Source: Ruminococcus sp. (GTDB lineage Bacteria > Bacillota > Clostridia > Oscillospirales > Ruminococcaceae). Taken from it: a stretch of DNA of 51,519 nucleotides. The stretch covers positions 1 to 51,519 of the forward strand of contig JAFXEJ010000093.1 in assembly GCA_017513795.1 (NCBI GenBank). Direction: 5' to 3'. Made by a program: the position numbers and the translations under genes. Below the pieces are notes generated by a model. The model saw nothing but the letters and a program-made list of their open reading frames with translations. It was not told the DNA's origin and made no database searches. Shown here piece by piece: positions 44,463 to 51,519 of the stretch; the first letter of the stretch is position 1; the number at the start of each line of letters is the position of its first letter.

Positions 44463-45911
44463 TTGTATCACGAGCATCCGCTGCGGATTCTTCGTTATTC
44501 TGCAAAAAATATATGGCTTCTGATATTTCCGCTTATCAGGAATCTGAATAATTATACCCGCAGTAAAGACTGGCTGTATAACTGGATAAAGGGAGCATGG
44601 TTTGATATACTTATCATTGGAATAATCCTCATGATTGGTTATATCAGGTGGTCTTTCACCGGAATAGAAATGACTGGTTCAGCGATTATCAGGAAAAGCG
44701 GAATTATTTTTCGTATATCCACATCAATTCCGTATGTAAGTATAAGTTCGGCTACAGCCGTCCGTCCGTTTTATCTCCGGCCGTTCAGAGCGGTAAATGT
44801 CCGATGCGATACAAGAGCTGGTTTTTTCAATACAGCTGATATGAAGTTCACAGTCAGCGAAAAGATATATCAGGAAATGACCGAAAGGCTTCCAAAAATC
44901 CGTAACGAGAAAAGCATTGATTCGATGCCTAAGCCGACCATACTTTCCGTGATTTTATTCTCGTTCTTTTTTTCGAGCGGACTTTCCGGAGTAGTATATA
45001 TTGCAGCATTTTTCTTTCATGGCGGCAATATATCGAGGGATATTATTGCGGCATCAATCTCCAAGATCAGCGAAGGCTCTGAAAAAATCAGTCAGAATCT
45101 TCTGCTGAAAATACCGGATGCCGCAGTTCTTGCTGGTATATTATTTATATGCGCATGGATGCTGTCATTTCTTATGAATGTTCTTACCTATTCAAGATTT
45201 GATATCAGATGCGATGAGAAATGTTACTACACTTCATACGGTACAATAAACCATAAGGAGCATCGTATCAACGCTTCGCACATCAACTATATTGATCTCC
45301 GGCAGAATCTTATCATGAAAATTTCCGAAGCCGTAGCAGTTCACATAAGCTGTGCCGGATATGGTACAGGAAAGAGAAGTCTTCCGGTGCTTCTTCCAGT
45401 CAGAAAGAAAAAGAATATAAGAAAAGAGCTTGAAGCAATCGGCATACTCAGCGGTGTGCGGACAGAATTCAGACCGAAAAGAAATGGCCTGTGGAATTAT
45501 GTCTGGCTGCCGGTGATATTGTCTGCATCGGTATTTCCCGTTCATTTTATAATTTCAAGATTATTTCCGCTGTTTTCCGGACTTTCATTTTTTTCTGCAA
45601 TAATGATAGAAATTCCGTCTGCATGGCTTATGATTGTGAAAATGGCGGCTTTTTTCACAAACGGAATTTCACTTTATGATAATAAAATAATGGTGAAATG
45701 TTGCAAATGGACAGGATTTCACACTGTTATTGCCGACCGCAGAAAGATTGTAAAGATCGGTGCAGAACAAACTGTTTTTCAGAAAATCGGCGGACGCTGC
45801 AATATGATTCTCTGGTTTGAGGGAGAGGAACCGTCAAAATTCAGGGTAAAATCTATTTCATATACTGATGTCAACATTATTTCGAAGCTGCTTGACTGCA
45901 AATTGATTTAA
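44463..45911 (+). CDS. Multi-bPH2-domain (YdbT-like) membrane protein
   Basis: The 482-residue protein has several membrane segments (about 40-62, 160-185, 220-245, 340-390) and at least two, probably three, bPH2 units. FTGIEMTGSAIIRKSGIIFRISTSIPYVSISSATAVRPFYLRPF is the first. RFDIRCDEKCYYTSYGTINHKEHRINASHINYIDLRQNLIMKI is the second. A last partial one is near NKIMVKCCKWTGFHTVIADRRKIVKI. The start is TTG at 44463, 8 nt after AGGAG (44450-44454). It forms a two-gene operon with the YdbS-like gene. Its function in the envelope is unknown. Confidence 0.78.
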   Translation: MYHEHPLRILRYSAKNIWLLIFPLIRNLNNYTRSKDWLYNWIKGAWFDILIIGIILMIGYIRWSFTGIEMTGSAIIRKSGIIFRISTSIPYVSISSATAVRPFYLRPFRAVNVRCDTRAGFFNTADMKFTVSEKIYQEMTERLPKIRNEKSIDSMPKPTILSVILFSFFFSSGLSGVVYIAAFFFHGGNISRDIIAASISKISEGSEKISQNLLLKIPDAAVLAGILFICAWMLSFLMNVLTYSRFDIRCDEKCYYTSYGTINHKEHRINASHINYIDLRQNLIMKISEAVAVHISCAGYGTGKRSLPVLLPVRKKKNIRKELEAIGILSGVRTEFRPKRNGLWNYVWLPVILSASVFPVHFIISRLFPLFSGLSFFSAIMIEIPSAWLMIVKMAAFFTNGISLYDNKIMVKCCKWTGFHTVIADRRKIVKIGAEQTVFQKIGGRCNMILWFEGEEPSKFRVKSISYTDVNIISKLLDCKLI

Positions 45912-45924
45912 AACGACGATTCAG

Positions 45925-45952
45925 GACAGATAATTTGTCCGGAACTTTTTTC
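45925..45952 (+). terminator. Weak terminator after the PH-domain operon
   Basis: GGACA (45925-45929) and TGTCC (45937-45941) form a short stem, followed by GGAAC and T6 (45947-45952). The stem is only 5 bp, so confidence is limited. Confidence 0.45.
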
Positions 45953-46030
45953 TGTTTCCAGTGACATAAAGTGTGTAAAAAAATCTCTTTATTATCAAAA
46001 AAAATCTTCTGAAAAAAATTGAAAAAACAG

Positions 46031-46059
46031 TGGAAATTTTTATTATAATGTGATATAAT
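46031..46059 (+). promoter_or_regulatory. Candidate promoter of the decarboxylase operon
   Basis: TGGAAA (46031-46036), 17-nt spacer, TATAAT (46054-46059). A second TATAAT at 46044-46049 has TTGAAA 19 nt upstream (46019-46024), so two overlapping promoters are possible. The leader to the first gene is about 100 nt and shows no clear structure. Confidence 0.5.
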
Positions 46060-46164
46060 TATTTAGAATGGTGTAATTTGCGTAAAATTGCATTATTCAC
46101 TTATAGTAAAGTACTGTCTGATTACTAAAATGCGGACAGATATATAATTTGAGGAGGCCTGTAC

Positions 46165-47562
46165 ATGAAAAAAGTACAACTTACAGAAACCGTACTGCGT
46201 GACGCAAATCAGTCACTGATGGCAACACGACTTCCATATTCGGATTATGAGGATATTCTCGCCGATATGGACAAAGCGGGGTATTATTCAATCGAATGTT
46301 GGGGCGGAGCTACATTTGACTCCTGTCTCCGCTACCTCAACGAAGATCCGTGGGAGAGACTTCGCAATCTGAGAAAACTTCTTCCCAATACAAGACTTCA
46401 GATGCTTCTCAGAGGTCAGAATCTTCTTGGCTACAAGCACTATCACGATGACGTTGTAGAGAAGTTCATCGAGCTTTCTATCAAGAACGGTATTGACGTT
46501 ATCCGTATCTTTGATGCTCTCAACGATTTCAGAAACATCGAGACAGCTCTTAACGCTACAAAAAAATATGCAACAAAGAGAACTGTTGCTTCCGGCTGTA
46601 TTTCCTATACACAGAGCCCTGTACATACTGTGGACAAGTATATCGAAATGTGTAAGGATCTCAAGAAAATGGGATTCGATACAATCTGTCTCAAGGATAT
46701 GGCAGGAACTATGTCACCTTACGAAGCAGAGCACCTTATCAAGGGAATCAAGGATGCTATCGGCGATATGACTCTCGTTCTCCATACTCACTGTACAACA
46801 GGTATGGCTTATATGACAATCATGAAGGCTATTGAGTCCGGAATTGATGTTATCGACACTGCTTGTTCTTCATTCTCAGGCGGTACATCACAGCCTTCAA
46901 CTGAGACAATGTTCTACGCTCTCCAGCAGTACGGAATTGATACAGGACTTAACGAAGATATCATAAATAAGGTTAACGACTACTTCAAGCCTGTAAAGCA
47001 GAAGTATGTTGACAACGGCCAGCTCAACCCCAAGAGTCTCAATACAGATGCTCAGGCACTTGTTTATAAGGTTCCAGGCGGCATGCTTTCAAATATGATC
47101 GCTAACCTTACTGATATGCACGCAATGGACAAGTTTGATGAAGCTCTTGCTGAAATCCCGAAGGTTCGTGCTGATCTCGGATATCCTCCGCTTGTAACTC
47201 CTCTTTCACAGATGGTTGGAAATCAGGCTGTAACAAATGTTCTTATCGGCGAGCGTTACAAGAATATTTCCAAGGAAGTAAAGAACTACATCAAGGGTGA
47301 GTACGGTATTGCTCCTGCTCCTATTGATGCAGAGCTTTCCAAGAAGGTTCTCGGCGACGCAAAGCCTGTTGACTGCCGTGACGAGGACAAGAAGCGCACA
47401 GGCGAGGACTTCAAGGCTGCAAAGGAAGCTCTCGGAGATCTCTGCCGCTGTGAAGAAGATGTAATGAGCTACATCTGCTATCCCGATCAGACAATCAACT
47501 TCCTTAAAAACCGTAAGGCTCAGGAGGAAAATGAAGCAGTTTACACCATCGAGGAAATGTAA
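46165..47562 (+). CDS. oadA: Oxaloacetate decarboxylase alpha subunit (carboxyltransferase, no biotin domain)
   Basis: The 465-residue carboxyltransferase is of the OadA/PycB/5S type. Active-site residues are visible: RDANQ (Asp13), SIECWGGATFD, RGQNLLGYKHYHDD, the lysine of ICLKDMAG (Lys177, normally carbamylated and a metal ligand) and LHTHCT (His207, His209). It moves CO2 from oxaloacetate to biotin. OadA usually carries a C-terminal biotin domain (about 590 aa). Here that domain is a separate protein two genes downstream. A methylmalonyl-CoA decarboxylase would use a different (MmdA) alpha subunit, so oxaloacetate is favoured. GAGGAGG precedes the ATG. Confidence 0.92.
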   Translation: MKKVQLTETVLRDANQSLMATRLPYSDYEDILADMDKAGYYSIECWGGATFDSCLRYLNEDPWERLRNLRKLLPNTRLQMLLRGQNLLGYKHYHDDVVEKFIELSIKNGIDVIRIFDALNDFRNIETALNATKKYATKRTVASGCISYTQSPVHTVDKYIEMCKDLKKMGFDTICLKDMAGTMSPYEAEHLIKGIKDAIGDMTLVLHTHCTTGMAYMTIMKAIESGIDVIDTACSSFSGGTSQPSTETMFYALQQYGIDTGLNEDIINKVNDYFKPVKQKYVDNGQLNPKSLNTDAQALVYKVPGGMLSNMIANLTDMHAMDKFDEALAEIPKVRADLGYPPLVTPLSQMVGNQAVTNVLIGERYKNISKEVKNYIKGEYGIAPAPIDAELSKKVLGDAKPVDCRDEDKKRTGEDFKAAKEALGDLCRCEEDVMSYICYPDQTINFLKNRKAQEENEAVYTIEEM

Positions 47563-47574
47563 GGAGGCTGCTTT

Positions 47575-48042
47575 ATGGAATTAGAAAACACTACGCTTGA
47601 CGTCGAAATTATCGGCGGAGCTGATGATGTAACAGCAGTTCTTCTCAGCGAAGAAACACAGGAAACTACTGAAATGACTACAAAAGAGTCAAAAAACGAA
47701 GCTAAGGATATGAGTATTGCTGATGCCGGAATCACAGCTGTTTTCGGATATTCAGTAGTTTTCGCCGGACTTCTTATTCTTATGATAGTTCTTTACTGCA
47801 CAGGAGCTATCTTCAAGGCTAAGGACGCAAAAGCTCAGGCTGCCAAGGAAGCTGAAAACAAATCAGCTAAGAATACTCCTGCTCCAGCTGCTGAAAAGCC
47901 TCTTGCTCCCGGATCAGCCGGTCATGTAAAACTCTTTGACGTTCCCGACAAGGAAGCTGCAATGATCATGGCTATCGTTGCCGACAAAATGCAGAAGCCG
48001 CTTAATGAGCTTCACTTTATTTCAATTAAGGAGGTTAAATAA
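47575..48042 (+). CDS. oadG: OadG-like gamma subunit of the sodium-pump decarboxylase
   Basis: The 155-residue protein has one membrane helix (about 56-80: FGYSVVFAGLLILMIVLY), a Lys/Ala/Glu-rich stalk and an alanine/proline stretch leading to a small C-terminal domain (VKLFDVPDKEAAMIMAIVADKMQKPLNELHFISIKEV). OadG subunits hold the complex together and contact the alpha and biotin subunits. An unusual point is residues 11-26 (EIIGGADDVTAVLLSE), which resemble the OadB sodium-site motif. AAGGAGG precedes the ATG, and the biotin carrier follows after 2 nt. The family is divergent, so the assignment leans on context. Confidence 0.8.
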   Translation: MELENTTLDVEIIGGADDVTAVLLSEETQETTEMTTKESKNEAKDMSIADAGITAVFGYSVVFAGLLILMIVLYCTGAIFKAKDAKAQAAKEAENKSAKNTPAPAAEKPLAPGSAGHVKLFDVPDKEAAMIMAIVADKMQKPLNELHFISIKEVK

Positions 48043-48044
48043 CC

Positions 48045-48443
48045 ATGAAGTATAAAGTAACACTTAACGGTAAAACATATGAAGTTGAGGTTGAGCACGG
48101 TAAGGCAGTCCTCCTTGACGAATACGAGGCACTTGCACCTGCACCGGCTGCAGCCGCTCCAGCAGCTGCTCCTGTTGCTGCCGCACCAGCTGCTGCACCT
48201 GCACCGGCTGCTCCTGTTAATCTTGCAGCTGGCGAAACAGTTGCTGCTCCCATGCCCGGAAACATCCTCAGAGTCGAGGTTAATCAGGGTGATACAGTCA
48301 AGGCTGGTCAGCTCCTCGTTGTTCTTGAGGCTATGAAAATGGAAAATGAAATTGTTGCGCCCAAGGACGGCACAGTTGCACAGGTTGTAACAAGCAAGGG
48401 TGCGGTTGTTGATACTGGCTCTCCGCTCGTTATTATCGCATAA
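48045..48443 (+). CDS. Biotin carboxyl carrier subunit of the decarboxylase
   Basis: The 132-residue protein has a short N-terminal strand domain (1-30), a flexible alanine/proline linker (about 31-58) and a C-terminal biotinyl domain (about 62-132). The biotin attachment motif EAMKMENEIV places the biotinylated lysine at Lys98. APMPGNILRVEVNQGDTVKAGQLLVVL and TVAQVVTSKGAVVDTGSPLVII complete the fold. It shuttles carboxyl groups from OadA to OadB. It is equivalent to MmdC/GcdC of related decarboxylases. Confidence 0.93.
   Translation: MKYKVTLNGKTYEVEVEHGKAVLLDEYEALAPAPAAAAPAAAPVAAAPAAAPAPAAPVNLAAGETVAAPMPGNILRVEVNQGDTVKAGQLLVVLEAMKMENEIVAPKDGTVAQVVTSKGAVVDTGSPLVIIA
48135..48218 (+). repeat. 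Alanine/proline linker-coding repeat
   Basis: Low-complexity GCN/CCN codons encode the flexible linker. A 17-bp unit (gcacctgcaccggctgc) occurs exactly twice, at 48135-48151 and 48195-48211, so the linker could change length by slippage. Confidence 0.75.
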
Positions 48444-48455
48444 GGAGGGCAATAT

Positions 48456-49673
48456 ATGGACATTCTCGAAACCCTCAAAACCTTGTGGAATGATTCAGGC
48501 TTCCACAGTTTTCTCGTTGACGGGGGATGGAAGAATCTCATCATGATTGGTATCGCATGTGTTCTTCTTTACCTCGGAATCAAGAAGAAGTTTGAACCGC
48601 TTCTTCTTGTAGGAATCGCTTTCGGCTGTCTGCTTGTAAACCTTTCCTACTTCTCACCAGAGTCAGCCGATGCTCTTTATCATCTTGATCTCTGGGATAA
48701 CTTCCTTGATCATGATCACCCGGATTATCACAGTTACGGTGCGATCATGAGAGACGGCGGACTTCTTGATATACTCTACATAGGCGTCAAGGCAGGTATT
48801 TATCCATCACTCATCTTCATGGGTGTAGGCGCTATGACAGACTTTGGTCCGCTTATTTCCAACCCCAAGAGCCTCCTCCTCGGAGCTGCTGCACAGATGG
48901 GCGTATTCCTTGCGTTCTTCGGTGCTGTATGTCTCGGATTTGACGGAAATGCTGCTGCTTCTATCGGTATCATCGGTGGTGCGGACGGTCCTACAGCGAT
49001 CTTCCTTACATCAAAGCTCAAGCCTGAGCTTCTCGGACCTATCGCAATTGCAGCATATTCATACATGGCACTTATCCCTATGATTCAGCCTCCGATTATG
49101 AGACTTCTCACAACAGAGAAAGAGCGTAAGGTTAAGATGGAGCAGACTCGTGTGGTATCAAAAACAGAAAAGATCCTGTTCCCTATCATCGTTGCACTTT
49201 TTGTAATTCTTCTTCTTCCTTCAACAGCTCCTCTTGTAGGATGTCTTATGCTTGGAAATCTCTGGAGAGAATGCGGTGTTACAGAAAGACTTTCAGACAC
49301 AGTACAGAATGCTCTTATGAATATCGTTACTGTTTTCCTCGGAATTTCTGTTGGTGCAACAACAGTTGCTTCACGTTTCCTTTCTCTTGAAACAATCAAG
49401 ATTATTGTTCTTGGACTTACAGCATTCTGTTTCTCAACAGTCGGTGGTCTTCTTGTTGGTAAGCTTATGTATAAGCTTACAGGTGGAAAGGTAAATCCTC
49501 TTATCGGTTCTGCCGGAGTTTCAGCTGTTCCTATGGCTGCCCGTGTATCGCAGATGGAAGGTCAGAAGGCTAATCCTTCAAACTTCCTCCTCATGCACGC
49601 AATGGGACCGAACGTTGCCGGAGTTATCGGTTCAGCAATTGCTGCCGGATTCCTCCTTGCAGTATTCAAGTAA
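48456..49673 (+). CDS. oadB: Sodium-ion-translocating decarboxylase beta subunit
   Basis: This 405-residue polytopic protein performs decarboxylation of carboxybiotin coupled to Na+ export. Visible family motifs are GVKAGIYPSLIFMGVGAMTDFGPLISNP (about 110-137), GIIGGADGPTAIFLTSKL (171-188, holding the conserved Asp believed to bind sodium), AAYSYMALIPMIQPPIMR, PLVGCLMLGNL, and near the C terminus GKVNPLIGSAGVSAVPMAARVSQ plus HAMGPNVAGVIGSAIAAG. It converts decarboxylation energy into a sodium gradient. AAGGAGG precedes the ATG, and a strong terminator follows the gene. Confidence 0.95.
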   Translation: MDILETLKTLWNDSGFHSFLVDGGWKNLIMIGIACVLLYLGIKKKFEPLLLVGIAFGCLLVNLSYFSPESADALYHLDLWDNFLDHDHPDYHSYGAIMRDGGLLDILYIGVKAGIYPSLIFMGVGAMTDFGPLISNPKSLLLGAAAQMGVFLAFFGAVCLGFDGNAAASIGIIGGADGPTAIFLTSKLKPELLGPIAIAAYSYMALIPMIQPPIMRLLTTEKERKVKMEQTRVVSKTEKILFPIIVALFVILLLPSTAPLVGCLMLGNLWRECGVTERLSDTVQNALMNIVTVFLGISVGATTVASRFLSLETIKIIVLGLTAFCFSTVGGLLVGKLMYKLTGGKVNPLIGSAGVSAVPMAARVSQMEGQKANPSNFLLMHAMGPNVAGVIGSAIAAGFLLAVFK

Positions 49674-49674
49674 T

Positions 49675-49708
49675 AAAAAAACGGATTCCTTTCTGGAATC
49701 CGTTTTTT
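49675..49708 (+). terminator. Bidirectional terminator between oadB and pyrE
   Basis: ACGGATTCC (49681-49689) and GGAATCCGT (49695-49703) form a 9-bp stem with a 5-nt loop, flanked by A-rich and T-rich runs. The two neighbouring genes converge on it. Confidence 0.9.
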
Positions 49709-49722
49709 ATATTCAATAAAAG

Positions 49723-50379
49723 TTACTTGCTGATACCGTATGTATTGCGGTATTCAATCATCTTGTCAAGATATTCCTTACCGGGAACGATCTCATTTCT
49801 GATAGCGTCGATGATATCTTCCATTGTAACGATAGGATAAACAGTCACGCCGAAATCACGCTTTACTTCCTGAACAGCAGAAAGTTCGCCTGTACCTTTT
49901 TCCATACGGTCAACAGTGATTACCATTCCGGTAACATTAACCTTAGCAGCAGATTTAAGCTTAGGCATGGATTCACGGAGAGCCTTTCCAGAAGTCATAA
50001 CATCATCAATGATAACAACCTTTTCGCCATCAGTGAGAGTCTTGCCGACGAACATACCGCCTTCGCCGTGATCCTTAGCTTCCTTGTGGTCAAAGCAATA
50101 TGAAACGTCAATACCGAACTTGTTGCTGAGAGCTACAACAGCTGATACAGCAAGCGGGATTCCCTTGTAAGCAGGTCCGAAAAGAGTTTCAACAGGAATA
50201 TTGTTTTCGTGAATGCATTCTGCGTAGTATTCACCGAGCTTGGCAAGCTGAGCACCTGTTTTGTAATTTCCGCAGTTAATGAAATATGGAGCCTTTCTGC
50301 CGCTTTTCAGTGTAAATTCACCGAATGTGAGAACGCCGCAGTCTACCATGAATTTAATAAAGCTTTCTTTGTAAGTCAT
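49723..50379 (-). CDS. pyrE: Orotate phosphoribosyltransferase
   Basis: PyrE joins orotate and PRPP to make orotidine 5'-phosphate in de novo pyrimidine synthesis. The protein is 218 residues. FGEFTLKSGRKAPYFINCG (start of the hood/active site), TLFGPAYKGIPLAVSAVVAL, SYCFDHKEAKDHGEGG (catalytic loop with Lys and His) and the PRPP loop VVIIDDVMTSGKALRE are all present. It is alone here, away from other pyr genes, and has its own promoter and an unusual structured leader. GGAGGTAC precedes ATG 50379. Confidence 0.95.
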   Translation of the reverse strand: MTYKESFIKFMVDCGVLTFGEFTLKSGRKAPYFINCGNYKTGAQLAKLGEYYAECIHENNIPVETLFGPAYKGIPLAVSAVVALSNKFGIDVSYCFDHKEAKDHGEGGMFVGKTLTDGEKVVIIDDVMTSGKALRESMPKLKSAAKVNVTGMVITVDRMEKGTGELSAVQEVKRDFGVTVYPIVTMEDIIDAIRNEIVPGKEYLDKMIEYRNTYGISK

Positions 50380-50408
50380 ATTTGTACCTCCATGAATTTG
50401 ATATTATA

Positions 50409-50478
50409 GCAAACGACAAAATCTTTTGGCGTTTGCTATTTGCCGATCCGCACGGAGCAAACTTTAGTTTGCGGATGT
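50409..50478 (-). promoter_or_regulatory. Structured leader of pyrE with alternative hairpins
   Basis: On the minus strand the leader holds a 13-bp stem with one mismatch and a 2-nt loop (50409-50421 with 50424-50436). Further upstream are GCAAAC (50457-50462)/GTTTGC (50467-50472) and ATCCGCA/TGCGGAT (50446-50452 with 50470-50476). The GTTTGC and GCAAAC units are shared, so upstream and downstream arms can pair in mutually exclusive ways. No T-run follows. No PyrR-box is evident to me. Confidence 0.55.
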
Positions 50479-50496
50479 GCGAGGCACTATAATTAC

Positions 50497-50525
50497 ATTA
50501 TACTCCATTTTATATTATTTTGCAA
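50497..50525 (-). promoter_or_regulatory. Sigma-A promoter of pyrE
   Basis: On the minus strand TTGCAA (50520-50525), 17-nt spacer, TATAAT (50497-50502). The start would be near 50490, giving a leader of about 110 nt. Confidence 0.8.
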
Positions 50526-50561
50526 GTGAAAAATAAAATTATATAAAAAAAGAAAAAAGCC

Positions 50562-50590
50562 TTGCAAAATCCGCAGAAAAGAGGTATAAT
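50562..50590 (+). promoter_or_regulatory. Sigma-A promoter of the SGNH-like gene
   Basis: TTGCAA (50562-50567), 17-nt spacer, TATAAT (50585-50590). It diverges from the pyrE promoter about 40 bp away. Confidence 0.8.
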
Positions 50591-50639
50591 AAATATATAC
50601 GAATATTTCGATTTTTGGGTTAAGGATGAGGATAAAAAT

Positions 50640-51500
50640 ATGGCGAAAAAAAGAACCGTAAGACATATTTCAAGTAAAAAACGAAGCCGTCCGAAGGTGA
50701 AGTTCAATTTCGGAATGCTTATTGTTATTTTTGTACTTTCATTTGCTGGATGCTTCGGATTGTATATGATTGCCGCAAATACACAGGATGACTTCCTTAA
50801 AGACGAGAAAACTGAGAAGTCAGTCGTACAGGAACAGCCTGACGGAGAAACCGATGATGCTCCTGAAGCTGAAGCTTCGACTGAAGGAGCTGTTTCTTCT
50901 GCTCCGATTGCTGCTGTAAATCCTATTCCGCAGTCCGAAGCTGTAGATGCTTCCTACTTTGACAGCTGCTGTCTCGTAACTGACTCAACACTTCTTGCAA
51001 TGGGAGATCACACTTCGCTTGACGACATTATCGGAAGCAGCGAGCTTAACGCCGCAGGATGCCGAAGTGTACAGGTAGATTCAGATTACGGTACAATCAA
51101 GATTTATGAGATAATTCAGTTCAAGAAGCCGGATATACTTTATTTAATGCTTGGCAGCGATATTGGAACATCATCAGTAGATGACATGGTCGCAAGCTAT
51201 AAGACTCTTGTTGAAGATCTTCACGATTGTCTGCCGGAAATGAAAATATATATCATGCAGCTGCCGCCGGTTATCTATGATACTGAAACCGTTACAAACG
51301 ATCTTATTAATCAGTACAACAGTAAGATTCTTGATGTTGCGAAGAAAACAGGCGTATATTGTATTGATACAAATACTGCTCTCAAATCGACAACAGAGGG
51401 AAGACTTTCTGACGAATACTGGGACTATGAGAATGGTGCGCTTTCCGAAGCAGCATACAAAAAAATCAGCGATTATATCAGAACACATACAGTTTCATAA
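50640..51500 (+). CDS. Membrane-anchored SGNH-like protein with altered catalytic residues
   Basis: The 286-residue protein has a basic N terminus (1-24), a membrane helix (about 25-45) and an acidic linker (about 50-90) before an extracellular alpha/beta domain. CCLVTDSTLLAMGDH resembles block I of SGNH hydrolases (GDS), with TDS retaining the serine. KPDILYLMLGSDIG followed by LVEDLHDCLPEMKIYIMQLPPV resembles blocks III and IV. The C-terminal DYENGALSEAAYKKISDYI stands where DxxH is expected, so the catalytic His is replaced. GGATGAGG precedes ATG 50640. The family fit is moderate. It could be a binding rather than a hydrolytic protein. Confidence 0.6.
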   Translation: MAKKRTVRHISSKKRSRPKVKFNFGMLIVIFVLSFAGCFGLYMIAANTQDDFLKDEKTEKSVVQEQPDGETDDAPEAEASTEGAVSSAPIAAVNPIPQSEAVDASYFDSCCLVTDSTLLAMGDHTSLDDIIGSSELNAAGCRSVQVDSDYGTIKIYEIIQFKKPDILYLMLGSDIGTSSVDDMVASYKTLVEDLHDCLPEMKIYIMQLPPVIYDTETVTNDLINQYNSKILDVAKKTGVYCIDTNTALKSTTEGRLSDEYWDYENGALSEAAYKKISDYIRTHTVS

Positions 51501-51519
51501 AAACAAGCACCCTACTATA

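Noticed and set aside
48135-48218. Possible CRISPR or tandem-repeat locus
   Set aside because: Only two short copies, both in frame and encoding the Ala/Pro linker; no spacers or cas genes.
48035-48452. Minus-strand ORFs rich in Gly/Ala or Ser/Cys/Arg opposite the biotin carrier
   Set aside because: Their composition comes from the alanine/proline linker codons on the plus strand; they are not genes.

Overview
The window looks like a chromosomal segment of a low-to-moderate-GC, Gram-positive, spore-forming Clostridia, most likely a Ruminococcus-type member of the Oscillospiraceae. The support is a sigK fragment behind a sigma-E-like promoter, the HPr kinase/RapZ/WhiA block, a long-form HPF, GdpP-RplI-DnaB synteny, a SEDS/PBP/FHA operon, a sodium-pumping decarboxylase and strong AGGAGG ribosome binding sites. 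The genus is an inference. I see no rRNA, tRNA, CRISPR array, phage or insertion sequence.

Layout. 1-4.5 kb: the 5' end of sigK on the minus strand, then a coupled plus-strand operon of ribulose-phosphate 3-epimerase, three Rnf-like membrane proteins (D, E, A) and a membrane-anchored glycosidase-like protein. 4.5-12.9 kb: hprK, murB, rapZ, whiA, dnaE, pfkA (carbon control, wall precursor, division regulation, replication, glycolysis). 13-14.3 kb: a minus-strand pair, an S1-domain protein and a small unknown. 14.4-18.9 kb: DUF951, prfA, tsaC, coaE, M18 aminopeptidase. 18.9-24.4 kb: a minus-strand MoxR/DUF58/transglutaminase/DUF308 operon. 24.4-27.5 kb: an XRE regulator divergent from a three-gene ABC-2 exporter, with operator-like palindromes between them. 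27.5-32.1 kb: LUD protein, hpf, and an FHA-SEDS-PBP wall synthesis operon. 32.2-41.5 kb: one apparent minus-strand operon rnj-gdpP-rplI-dnaB-tilS-ftsH behind a consensus promoter and a leader of about 320 nt. 41.5-46 kb: a degenerate phosphohexomutase, an AGCS amino acid:Na+ symporter gene broken by one stop codon, and two bacterial PH-domain membrane proteins. 46-49.7 kb: an oxaloacetate decarboxylase sodium pump encoded by four genes. 49.7-51.5 kb: pyrE with a structured leader, and a membrane-anchored SGNH-like protein.

Most of the window is core housekeeping DNA. The strongest unusual signal is the Rnf-like D-E-A trio. The Rnf partner genes B, C and G are absent from the locus, three of the four cysteines expected to hold the RnfA/RnfE iron-sulfur cluster are serine, and the flavinylation motif of RnfD is not recognisable. 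It therefore looks like a redox-dead Rnf membrane core put to another use. Other points of interest are a WhiA gene whose only sensible start codon is ATA, a phosphohexomutase fold with every active-site loop altered, an OadB sodium-site-like motif repeated at the N terminus of the OadG-like subunit, candidate operators for the XRE regulator, and structured leaders before rnj and pyrE. Annotations are read directly from sequence; no database search was run.
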